A stretch of DNA of 64,000 nt from contig NZ_OY761445.1 in NCBI RefSeq assembly GCF_963664415.1, positions 1-64,000 on the forward strand. Direction: 5' to 3'. The notes under the pieces were generated by a model that saw only the letters and a list, made by a program, of their open reading frames with translations, was not told the DNA's origin and did not search any database. Positions 9,091 to 16,756 of this stretch are shown one piece after another. The DNA comes from an uncultured Desulfobacter sp. Lineage in GTDB: Bacteria; Desulfobacterota; Desulfobacteria; Desulfobacterales; Desulfobacteraceae. The position numbers and the translations under genes are program-made. The stretch's first letter is position 1, and every line of letters begins with the position of its first letter.

Positions 9091-9118
9091 TTATTAGGTC
9101 GTTGTAAATAGTCTGTTT

Positions 9119-9682
9119 TTACTTTCTATTACTTCTGGAACGCCACCCACCTATCGGAGTGTTCACAGGCCTCAGAATTCTATTCATAGAATTTGCCTGT
9201 TCCACCACATAAAAAACCTGATTGTCGATCTTTTCGATTTCAGATAGAATCCTTCTCAGATCCCTCCGTCGGCAGACAATATATAGTTCATTGACAGGCC
9301 CGTTTATACCCTCACCAACGAATTTAGTAACCGGCTGTCCAAGATCCCTTATGGTTTTGGTAATCATGTCTGCGGATTCTCTACAGATAACTTTTAAAAT
9401 GATCGATCCAAAAGCTAATTTTTTTTCAACCTTAATGCCGACAACGTTTCCAGTCGCATAACCTAATGCGTAAAATATTACTAAAATTGGTTGGTCTTTT
9501 ACCTGACTGATTACCGTGCTGGCTACCAGGAGCCAGATAACAATTTCAAATACAGCCAGACAAAACGCTAAAAGAGTTCTGCCCTGGACAGTAACAATGG
9601 TACGGACGGTTCCGATAGCCACATCACAAATTCTTGCAAAAAAAACAAGGACACCGGTAAGGAGGACCGTTGATTCAATCAT
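9119..9682 (-). CDS. DUF2179/DUF5698 (UPF0316) membrane protein
   Basis: A protein of 187 residues with an N-terminal membrane region of about three helices (residues 5-95; IESTVLLTGVLVFFARICD, a conserved GTVRTI loop, then IVIWLLVASTVIS), followed by a soluble DUF2179-type domain (about 100-170). The family is widespread and its function unknown. I chose ATG 9682 because GGAAAAC lies just upstream and the mature membrane segment begins there; the longer frame to 9748 adds 22 hydrophilic residues. Confidence 0.78.
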   Translation of the reverse strand: MIESTVLLTGVLVFFARICDVAIGTVRTIVTVQGRTLLAFCLAVFEIVIWLLVASTVISQVKDQPILVIFYALGYATGNVVGIKVEKKLAFGSIILKVICRESADMITKTIRDLGQPVTKFVGEGINGPVNELYIVCRRRDLRRILSEIEKIDNQVFYVVEQANSMNRILRPVNTPIGGWRSRSNRK

Positions 9683-10135
9683 GGGTTTTCCTTTATTCTT
9701 TACTAAATAGGATTTTATAGCGTTCATAGATAGAGCTGATGCTAACAAAGGATACTATCAAAAGCCATGTATTCTTTCATATAACGGCCATGGGCCGACC
9801 TGGTCTATCAACACCCAGGCTTGGCCCACAACAAAATATGAAATAAGCTTAGCAACTTATCTGTTATTTCATATAAAAAAAATTGATTGCTGCTAAACAG
9901 GATTCTTAATTGGCCGATTGATGGAAAGGCGAAGCTTTTAAATTCGGCCAAATAAGATCATTTGGATACATATGACCCTTTTATCCGATGGTAAAAGGCT
10001 TCTCATCATTGTTTAATTAAATGTAATTATCATAAGTAATCAATAAGTTATGAGCAGAATACAGCCCTGGCACACAAGTTGTAATATATGTTTAAAGAAA
10101 GACATTAAAAGCTATCGCTAAAAGGGGAAAAAGAT
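9683..10135. other. Intergenic region with the groESL operon promoter
   Basis: No ORF is supported. AT-rich DNA leads to a sigma-54-like promoter at 10068-10083. A partial inverted repeat (ATATGAAATAA near 9837 and TTATTTCATAT near 9872) forms a hairpin that may terminate transcripts or act as an operator. Confidence 0.4.
10068..10083 (+). promoter_or_regulatory. Sigma-54 (RpoN) type -24/-12 promoter
   Basis: TGGCAC at 10068-10073, a 5-base spacer, then TTGTA at 10079-10083, matches the sigma-54 consensus TGGCAC-N5-TTGCW with one change (GC to GT at -12). It is 53 bp upstream of the cytidylate-kinase-like gene and is preceded by AT-rich DNA suitable for IHF or activator binding. Its use is inferred. 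Confidence 0.6.
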
Positions 10136-10885
10136 ATGAAAAAAACGTCAGATGAAACAGTTTATCCGCCTGGATATTACGGCAGGAAAATGATGAATGC
10201 CGCAGATTGGGCAGGTACGCAAGTCAGACAATGGGAAAGGGCGCAAGCAGAAAGAAAAAAGGGGAAAGATTTTTCACAAAAGCACTGCATTTGTCTGTCT
10301 CGCGGTATCGGGGCCGGCGCACTGGAAGTGGCAGAGTTCCTGTCTAAAAGGACAGGATATCCTGTGATTGATAAAGAGATTATAGAACATATGGCAAAGG
10401 ATTCTTCCTTAACCGAAAAGATCATTAAATTTTTTGATGAACGGCTCCCGGGAAAAATGAATGAACTGCTTGTGGCGCTCTCCATTGAAAAGAAATTCCT
10501 TGCAAACGATTATGTTAAACAGCTGGCAAAAACGGTTACAGCATTGTCGCATACGGATCCGACGATATTTGTCGGCCGGGGAACCCACTTGATCCTGCCC
10601 CGACATTCGATTTTGTCAGTACAGTTGGTATGCAACAAAAAACGCCGGATTGAGAAACTGGCCATTATGCTGGATATCGACAAAAGCGAAGCAGAAAAAA
10701 GATTAAATATTATTGATGAAGAACATCATGAATTTTTTAAAGCTGTTTATCTCAGGGAAAAAATCTCATCCGATGAATTCGACCTGATTATTAATATGGA
10801 TCACATTAAATCAGAACACCAGGTTGCTCAAATTATTGCCTGTGCCTTTGAACAAAAATTTCAGGTACATCTCAAAAACAAATAA
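10136..10885 (+). CDS. Cytidylate kinase-like family protein
   Basis: A 249-residue P-loop-fold protein of the cytidylate-kinase-like family (Pfam-type Cytidylate_kin2). After about 45 polar residues comes a modified nucleotide loop, CICLSRGIGAGALEVAEFL, in place of the classical GxxGxGKS, then YPVIDKEIIEHMA, FVGRGTHLIL, and a LID-like segment with RRIEKLAIMLDIDKSEAEK. Family members are often uncharacterised and may not phosphorylate CMP. It is the first gene of the run that continues into groES (42 bp downstream) and shares the sigma-54-like promoter, which suggests a stress-linked role. Confidence 0.75.
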   Translation: MKKTSDETVYPPGYYGRKMMNAADWAGTQVRQWERAQAERKKGKDFSQKHCICLSRGIGAGALEVAEFLSKRTGYPVIDKEIIEHMAKDSSLTEKIIKFFDERLPGKMNELLVALSIEKKFLANDYVKQLAKTVTALSHTDPTIFVGRGTHLILPRHSILSVQLVCNKKRRIEKLAIMLDIDKSEAEKRLNIIDEEHHEFFKAVYLREKISSDEFDLIINMDHIKSEHQVAQIIACAFEQKFQVHLKNK

Positions 10886-10927
10886 TTTTAACCACAGTGA
10901 AAGACTTGAATAAAGGTGAAAGTGATC

Positions 10928-11215
10928 ATGAGTTTGAGACCATTAAGTGACAGAATTCTGGTTCTGCGTGGGCAAGAGGATACAAAAACCAAGGGCGGTA
11001 TTATTATCCCGGACACAGCAAAAGAGAAACCAGTGGAAGGAACAGTGGTGGCCTTAGGAAACGGCCGAATGGGTGAAGATGGAAAACGGATTGCAATGGA
11101 TTTAAAAGTGGATGACCGTATTCTTTTCAGTAAATATGGCGGAACCGATGTGAAAGTTGACGGCACAGATTATCTTATCCTGCGTCAGGATGATGTTTTG
11201 GGGATAATTGAATAA
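10928..11215 (+). CDS. groES: Co-chaperonin GroES
   Basis: Cap of the GroEL folding chamber. The 95-residue product has the standard start (MSLRPLSDRILVLR), the mobile loop (EDTKTKGGIIIPDTAKEKP), and the C-terminal strand (YLILRQDDVLGIIE). I preferred ATG 10928 over the in-frame upstream ATG 10916 because the family starts there and AAAGGTGA lies at suitable distance. groEL follows 34 bp downstream. Confidence 0.96.
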   Translation: MSLRPLSDRILVLRGQEDTKTKGGIIIPDTAKEKPVEGTVVALGNGRMGEDGKRIAMDLKVDDRILFSKYGGTDVKVDGTDYLILRQDDVLGIIE

Positions 11216-11249
11216 TCAAAAACCCGTGAAAAAATGGAGGTTAGTTACG

Positions 11250-12872
11250 ATGGCAAAAGAAATAAAATATGATGCAAAAGCGCGTCAAGCTATGCTCAAA
11301 GGTGTGCAGACATTAGCAGATGCAGTGGTGGTGACCCTGGGACCCAAAGGCCGCAACGTGGTGATTGAGAAATCCTGGGGATCACCGACTGTCACCAAGG
11401 ACGGTGTAACTGTTGCAAAAGAGATTGAGATTGAAGACAAGTTTGAAAATATGGGCGCTCAGATGGTAAAAGAGGTGGCCAGCAAGACCTCTGATATGGC
11501 CGGAGACGGCACAACCACGGCAACCGTTCTTGCCCGGGCTATTTATGAAAACGGTCAGAAACTGGTGGTTGCAGGCCATAACCCCATGTGGATTAAAAGA
11601 GGCATTGACAAAGCCGTTGCCAAGGTTGTTGAAACCCTTGAAGAAATGGCCACACCCACTAAAAATCAAAATAACATCGCCCAGGTTGGCACTATCTCGG
11701 CCAACAACGATGAGACCATCGGCAATATTATTGCTGAAGCCATGGATAAAGTAGGCAAGGAAGGTGTTATCACTGTAGAAGAAGCCAAATCAATTGATAC
11801 GACCCTTGATGTTGTGGAGGGTATGCAGTTTGATCGCGGATACCTTTCTCCTTATTTTGTAACCGATACAGAAAAAATGAGTGTGTCATTTGATAATCCC
11901 TATGTGTTAATTTGCGAAAAAAAGGTTTCCTCCATGAAGGACCTTCTTCCGGTTCTTGAAGAAATCTCCAAATCAGGCAAACCGCTTTTAATTGTTGCTG
12001 AAGATGTCTCTGGAGATGCCCTTGCGACCCTTGTTGTTAACAAACTTCGCGGTAGTTTAAATATTGCGGCCGTAAAGGCGCCAGGGTTTGGTGACAGAAG
12101 AAAAGAGATGCTGGAAGATATGGCCGTTTTAACCGGCGGACAGGTTGTTTCCGAAGATATGGGAATCAAACTTGAAAATGTAACCATCCAGGATCTGGGT
12201 CAGGCAAAAACCATTACCATTGATAAAGACAACACCACTATTGTTGATGGGGCAGGTACCAAAGAAGCCCTTGAAGGCCGTGTTAAAATGCTCCGGGCAC
12301 AGGTTGAAGAAACCACTTCTGACTATGACAGGGAAAAACTTCAGGAAAGACTTGCAAAGCTCGTTGGCGGTGTTGCCATCATTAATGTCGGGGCTGCCAC
12401 TGAAACTGAAATGAAAGAAAAGAAAGCACGGGTGGAAGACGCACTTAACGCAACCCGAGCGGCGGTTGAAGAAGGCATAGTCCCGGGCGGCGGGGTTGCT
12501 CTTATCCGGTGCCTTCCTGCCCTTAAGGCGCTTAGTCTCGAAGGAGAAGAAAAACTGGGCATTAACGTTATTGCAAGAGCCATTGAAGAACCCCTGCGTA
12601 AAATTGCCGACAATGCCGGTGTTGAAGGCGCAGTTGTTGTCAATAAAGTCAAAGAGGGTAAAGGTGCCTTTGGCTACAATGCCAGAACCGATGTTTATGA
12701 AGATCTGATTGCAGCCGGCGTTATGGATCCGAAAAAAGTGGTTCGGTTTGCCCTCCAGAATGCAGCCAGTGTCGCATCTATTATGCTGACCACACAAGCC
12801 ATGATTGCTGACAAACCGGGAAAAAAAGCAGGGGACGGAATGCCAGGTGGTGGAATGGGCGGAATGATGTGA
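11250..12872 (+). CDS. groEL: Chaperonin GroEL (Hsp60)
   Basis: ATP-driven 14-mer folding chamber, full length at 540 residues. It carries the ATP-binding block (VVVTLGPKGRNVVIEKSWG), GDGTTTATVLA, the apical-domain KAPGFGDRRKEML segment, and the GGM-rich tail (GMPGGGMGGMM). ATG 11250 is chosen because GGAGG (11236-11240) precedes it and the protein begins MAKEIKYDAKARQAML; an upstream in-frame start at 11208 would overlap groES. It is transcribed with the kinase-like gene and groES. Confidence 0.97.
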   Translation: MAKEIKYDAKARQAMLKGVQTLADAVVVTLGPKGRNVVIEKSWGSPTVTKDGVTVAKEIEIEDKFENMGAQMVKEVASKTSDMAGDGTTTATVLARAIYENGQKLVVAGHNPMWIKRGIDKAVAKVVETLEEMATPTKNQNNIAQVGTISANNDETIGNIIAEAMDKVGKEGVITVEEAKSIDTTLDVVEGMQFDRGYLSPYFVTDTEKMSVSFDNPYVLICEKKVSSMKDLLPVLEEISKSGKPLLIVAEDVSGDALATLVVNKLRGSLNIAAVKAPGFGDRRKEMLEDMAVLTGGQVVSEDMGIKLENVTIQDLGQAKTITIDKDNTTIVDGAGTKEALEGRVKMLRAQVEETTSDYDREKLQERLAKLVGGVAIINVGAATETEMKEKKARVEDALNATRAAVEEGIVPGGGVALIRCLPALKALSLEGEEKLGINVIARAIEEPLRKIADNAGVEGAVVVNKVKEGKGAFGYNARTDVYEDLIAAGVMDPKKVVRFALQNAASVASIMLTTQAMIADKPGKKAGDGMPGGGMGGMM

Positions 12873-12940
12873 TTTTCTACTTAAAATCCGAGGTCCATGT
12901 GGATTCTTAATGCTCTTATTTTGCGCATATATAATCAACT

Positions 12941-13016
12941 AAGGATCGGCTCCAAAATTACGTATCTTTTGGTTTCAAAACACCTTGTCTTTTAAGGGGT
13001 TTAGGGAACAATTCCA
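12941..13016. repeat. Dispersed repeat, copy 1 (other copy at 46394-46470)
   Basis: About 76 bp beginning AAGGATCGGCTCCAAAATTA and ending GGGAACAATT resembles 46394-46470 along its whole length with scattered substitutions. It codes for nothing and probably represents the end of a lost insertion sequence. Confidence 0.5.
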
Positions 13017-13333
13017 CCAACGTCGTACAGGGTTCGGTCTTTCAGGCAGGTATGGTGGCGGTTGTTGCCATCTATGGAATTGCATGGCTCTCCGATACAT
13101 ACTTTGGAACTTACATTGGTGACATGAAGGAATCAATCAGCGGAATGGTCCAGACAGCTCCGTGGGCCTTTGCTTTCGCTCTGTTCGGAGTTTCCATCCT
13201 GATCAACACCCAGGGCGGTACCGTCCTCGCCGTGATGCCACTCGGCTTTTCCCTTGGTATTCCCGTGTCAGTACTTGTAGGAATTTTACCGTCGGTATAT
13301 CTCGATGATCCAGTTTTTAGAGCTTGGCTTTAA
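13010..13333 (+). pseudogene. Anaerobic C4-dicarboxylate transporter (DcuA/DcuB family), internal fragment
   Basis: The frame encodes VFQAGMVAVVAIYGIAWLSDTYF, APWAFAFALFGVSILINTQGG and VLAVMPLGFSLGIP, which match the C-terminal third of Dcu fumarate/succinate antiporters. The first 250 or so residues are missing, and homology stops near GILPSVY at about 13300, where the sequence runs into an opposite-strand fragment. Not functional. Confidence 0.7.
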
Positions 13334-13600
13334 GAAAGGCCCAAATAACAGGTGTTTCAGCAAATACCATGCAGCTGTCAAATAAATCACAAAAAGCCAC
13401 AAAGCACTGATAAATGGGCTTATTAAAAATGTAACATAAAAAAACTGGATCATCGAGTATATGGCTATTTCTTTATTCCCAACTACCCGCGTGACATAGC
13501 CGCCATGAACTTCGACCGATCCGGTACCACCAAGATTGGCAAGTATCTCCTGAACCATAGCTTCATGTTGCCCGGCCTGATTTCTGTAACAACATCCTGC
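13286..13600 (-). pseudogene. Unidentified membrane-protein fragment
   Basis: The minus-strand frame is open and codes for RNQAGQHEAMVQEILANLGG, a GSVEVHGGYVTRVVG strand, and two hydrophobic helices (SMIQFFYVTFLISPFISALW and LFVIYLTAAWYLLKHLLFG). I do not recognise the family. The end overlaps the Dcu remnant, so both may be ends of genes brought together by deletion. It could still be a small real protein. Confidence 0.3.
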
Positions 13601-13679
13601 ATCATTGGTTAATCCTGGGCAAAATTGATTATCTAATGGTTTTTCTCACAAAAAGCCAACTAACAAGCAGGAGGAAAAA

Positions 13680-15986
13680 ATGATAACAAAAATACAACCC
13701 TTTGAAGGGATAAATTCCATTGCCGTCATCGGCAATTACCTGCCCCGGCAATGCGGTATCGCAACCTTTACAAAAGATCTGGTTGAAGGATTGTCAGCCC
13801 GGGCACCGGACATCTCTACCTGGGCGGTTGCAATGAATGATAAAGTTCAAGGATATGCATATCCTGATAAAGTGCGTTTTGAAATCCATCAGAACAAATA
13901 TGCTGATTATGCTATTGCCGCTCAGTTTTTGAATATCAGCCACCCCGATATTGTCTGCCTCCAGCATGAATTCGGCATTTTCGGAGGGCCTGCCGGTAGC
14001 CATCTGCTCAAACTGCTGTCAGATCTGCATATGCCCTTAGTGACAACACTACACACCGTTTTAATAGATCCTTCTGATGAATATCGGACCGTCATGATCA
14101 AGCTTGGAGAATTATCCGACAAACTGGTGGTGATGAGTCACAAAGCAAAATCCTTTCTTCATGATATCTACGGTATTACTGAAGAAAAGATTGCTTTTAT
14201 TCACCACGGTATTCCGGACATGCCCTTTATCGACTCCAGTTTTCATAAGGATAAATTCAGGGTGGAAGGCAAAAAGGTGTTGCTAACCTTTGGTCTGCTC
14301 TCCCCGAACAAGGGAATTGAAACCGTGCTGCAGGCCCTTCCGGCTGTTATCGAAAAATTCCCGGACGTTGTGTATATCATCCTGGGCGCCACCCATCCCC
14401 ATGTATTGAAGACTGAAGGGGAAGCATATCGAATTATGCTCCAGCAGATTGTTCACAAACTGAATATCAGTGACCATGTGATATTTCAGAATAATTTTGT
14501 TGCCTTAAGAGACCTTTGTGAATTCCTGGGCATTGCAGATATTTACATCACCCCATATCTTAAAGAGGCACAGATTACCTCGGGAACCCTTGCCTATGCC
14601 ATGGGAACCGGCAAAGCCATTATTTCAACCCCTTACTGGTATGCCACTGAAATGCTGGCTGATAGTAGGGGTAAAATCGTACCGTTCAACAATCCCAATG
14701 TCTTGGCAGAACAGATTAATGAGCTTTTGGTCGATGATACCCAGCGGCATGCCATGCGCAAAAAAGCATACACCTTCACTCGTGAAGCTATCTGGAAAGA
14801 AGTTTCGCAAAAATACCTTGAAGTGTTTAGTGAGGTCAGACAAAATCGCATCCTGTGTCCCCGGCCCCGGCATTCCTATGTTGGAAATATCAAAGCCATT
14901 ACCCGTTTTGATCTGCCTGAGATCAAACTGAATCACTTAAAGTCCATGACCGATGACACCGGCATGTTGCAGCATGCCGATCATACCATCCCCAACAGAT
15001 TGCATGGATACTGCACGGATGATAATGCCAGGGCACTACTGGTAGCGGCCCTGGGGCAAAAATATTTGCCGACCAATGGCCTTGGCCTGGATGCGTTATG
15101 TGGGCATTACTTGGGATTCCTTTTATATGCATACAATGAAAAAACCGGGCGGTTTCGAAATTTTATGACCTATGCAAGACAGTGGAGCAAGGAGGCCTGG
15201 TCTGAGGATCCTCATGGATGTGCGCTCTGGTGCCTGGGTAAAGCTGTGGCCTTTCTGGAAAATTCAGGTCACCTGGAAATGAGCACCGTTCTTTTTAAAA
15301 AGGCAATCATTGCAGCAGAAAGTTTCAGATCCCCCCTGGCCGTGGCATTTTGTCTGGTGGGCCTGGATGCCTACCTGGAAAGATTTTCCGGTGACCGTGA
15401 TGCTCGAAGGATCAGGGATGTTCTGGCCACAAGATTATTCACCCAGTTTAAGGAAAATAAAACCGATGACTGGCCCTGGGCAGAGGATAGCTTAAACTAT
15501 GCCAATGCCAAACTGCCCCATGCCCTTCTGGTATCCGGTCATAAAATGGAAAATCGTGAGATGGTAAAGATGGGTTTAGATAGTCTCAAGTGGCTGCTCT
15601 CCATCCAGACGACGGATAATCATTTCGCCCCCATCGGGTGTAAGGGCTGGTATAGAAAAGAAGGAAAAAGAGCCCGGTTTGATCAGCAGCCCATTGAAGC
15701 TAAAGCCATGGTTGAAGCATGTGCCGCCGCCTATAACATCTCCCATGATCGGCAATGGTTTGAATCTGCCGTCCTGTGTTTTAACTGGTTTCTGGGCCAT
15801 AATGATTTAAATATGCCACTTTATGATCCGAAAACCGGGGGCAGTATGGACGGCCTGATGGTGGACGGTATCAACCAGAACCAGGGCGCTGAATCAACGC
15901 TTGCTTGGCTCTTGTCATTAATGACACTGCAAAAACTGTATGCAGATGAACTATTGCATCAGTCTTCACCCGGATTACTGGCTTAA
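13680..15986 (+). CDS. GT4 glycosyltransferase fused to a C-terminal alpha/alpha-barrel-like domain
   Basis: A 768-residue two-part protein. Residues about 12-400 are a GT-B fold of the GT4 (glycosyltransferase group 1) type: an N-terminal YLPRQCGIATFTKDL loop, LQHEFGIFGG, the donor-site strand LLTFGLLSPNKGIETVLQAL, and an EAQITSGTLAYAMGTGKA segment near the nucleotide-sugar site. Residues about 430-760 are helical repeats (RLHGYCTDDNARALLVA, WSEDPHGCALWCLGKAV, WPWAEDSLNYANAKLPHALL) resembling (alpha/alpha)6 glycosidase-type domains. Such fusions occur next to GH130 genes. It opens a tightly spaced operon and has a strong RBS (AGGAGG). Donor and acceptor cannot be read from sequence; a mannosyl or glucosyl transfer is an inference from context. 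Confidence 0.8.
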   Translation: MITKIQPFEGINSIAVIGNYLPRQCGIATFTKDLVEGLSARAPDISTWAVAMNDKVQGYAYPDKVRFEIHQNKYADYAIAAQFLNISHPDIVCLQHEFGIFGGPAGSHLLKLLSDLHMPLVTTLHTVLIDPSDEYRTVMIKLGELSDKLVVMSHKAKSFLHDIYGITEEKIAFIHHGIPDMPFIDSSFHKDKFRVEGKKVLLTFGLLSPNKGIETVLQALPAVIEKFPDVVYIILGATHPHVLKTEGEAYRIMLQQIVHKLNISDHVIFQNNFVALRDLCEFLGIADIYITPYLKEAQITSGTLAYAMGTGKAIISTPYWYATEMLADSRGKIVPFNNPNVLAEQINELLVDDTQRHAMRKKAYTFTREAIWKEVSQKYLEVFSEVRQNRILCPRPRHSYVGNIKAITRFDLPEIKLNHLKSMTDDTGMLQHADHTIPNRLHGYCTDDNARALLVAALGQKYLPTNGLGLDALCGHYLGFLLYAYNEKTGRFRNFMTYARQWSKEAWSEDPHGCALWCLGKAVAFLENSGHLEMSTVLFKKAIIAAESFRSPLAVAFCLVGLDAYLERFSGDRDARRIRDVLATRLFTQFKENKTDDWPWAEDSLNYANAKLPHALLVSGHKMENREMVKMGLDSLKWLLSIQTTDNHFAPIGCKGWYRKEGKRARFDQQPIEAKAMVEACAAAYNISHDRQWFESAVLCFNWFLGHNDLNMPLYDPKTGGSMDGLMVDGINQNQGAESTLAWLLSLMTLQKLYADELLHQSSPGLLA

Positions 15987-16003
15987 ATATAAAGGAAAAT
16001 TTA

Positions 16004-16507
16004 ATGCGCATTGCCATGCTGTCACCCATTGCCTGGCGCACCCCGCCACGGCACTATGGCCCATGGGAAAAAGTGGCCTCACTGTTAACAGAAGCCCTTG
16101 TCGAATATGGGCATGATGTCACCTTGTTTGCCACGGGAGATTCGATTACACGCAGCACCATGCGTGCTGTGTGCTCCAAGGGGGATGAAGAGGATTCAAG
16201 CATTATTCCAAAAGTGTATGACTGCCTCCATATTTCCGAATTGTTTGATCATGCAGAAGAATTTGACATCATCCACAATAATTTTGATTTTCTGCCTCGG
16301 TATATTGTCAGCGGCAAAGGGGAATGGACACTTGGGAGCAAAACCATAGAGGTGACCGCCGGGCAGTCGGTTGATATCCCGCGGAAATCCATCCATAGAA
16401 TTGAAAACAGTGGACTGGAAAATCTGGTGTTTATGGAGATTCAGACCGGTGATTATTTTGGTGAGGATGATATTGAACGACTGGCCGATGATTTCGGAAG
16501 AATTTGA
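16004..16507 (+). pseudogene. Chimera: N-terminal part of a GT4 glycosyltransferase fused in frame to the cupin tail of mannose-1-phosphate guanylyltransferase
   Basis: Codons 1 to about 98 are the start of a GT4 enzyme (MRIAMLSPIAWRTPPRHYGPWE, a donor-fold N-terminus, ending DIIHNNFDFLP). From about 16299 the protein abruptly becomes the C-terminal cupin of ManC-type enzymes: YIVSGKGEWTLG, GQSVDIPRKSIHRIEN, and the GDYFGEDDIERLADDFGR end typical of type II mannose-6-phosphate isomerase/GDP-mannose pyrophosphorylases. Both catalytic centres are missing. The frame and the RBS (AAAGGAAAA) are intact, so a 167-residue chimera may still be made. A deletion spanning the end of one gene and most of another explains it. 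Confidence 0.75.
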
Positions 16508-16727
16508 TCCGTAAAAGGAAGATCGGTCCGGGTGCTCCGCCGTTCAAGACCGACAGGGGGCAGACCGGCTATGTCCCCAATGTGGTGTTTACCTGCGGTG
16601 CTGTTCTGGAAGAAGACGGCCCGGTGAAAATTTACTGGGGGGAGCGGATACAGTCATGTGCGTGGGTACGGCAAAGATCTGCGACCTTGTTTCACTGTGT
16701 CTTCTACCGAGTCGCCCACACATGTAG
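16504..16727 (+). pseudogene. GH130 phosphorylase remnant (two internal pieces joined, plus frameshift)
   Basis: Right after the chimera the frame reads KIGPGAPPFKTDRG, the conserved centre of GH130 enzymes, then jumps directly to QTGYVPNVVFTCGAVLEE, which in intact members lies about 50 residues later. After KIYWG a run of six G bases is one short. The expected continuation (GADTVMCVGTAKICDL) appears in the next frame, with a stop at 16725-16727. So this is the scarred tail of a second GH130 gene, distinct from the intact one downstream. Confidence 0.7.
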
Positions 16728-16756
16728 TTCTGACTTGAATTTAAGGAAATACACCC

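Larger units (their letters stand above)
8386..9118. other. Gene-poor stretch upstream of dnaK
   Basis: No intact gene is seen. It contains the dnaK promoter region (AT-rich, 8386-8470), a 218-bp inverted-repeat element at 8534-8751, and at 8935-9090 the remains of a regulator. The rest (8752-8930) shows nothing I can name. Confidence 0.5.
12873..13679. other. Scarred spacer between groEL and the sugar operon
   Basis: No intact gene. It holds a copy of a dispersed repeat (12941-13016), a fragment of a Dcu transporter (13010-13333) and, on the opposite strand, an unidentified membrane-protein fragment (13286-13600). AGGAGG at 13669-13674 is the RBS of the next gene. Confidence 0.5.

Noticed and set aside
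8837..9118. Possible small RNA upstream of the DUF2179 gene
   Set aside because: The segment is explained by the degraded activator tail; no promoter-terminator pair was convincing.
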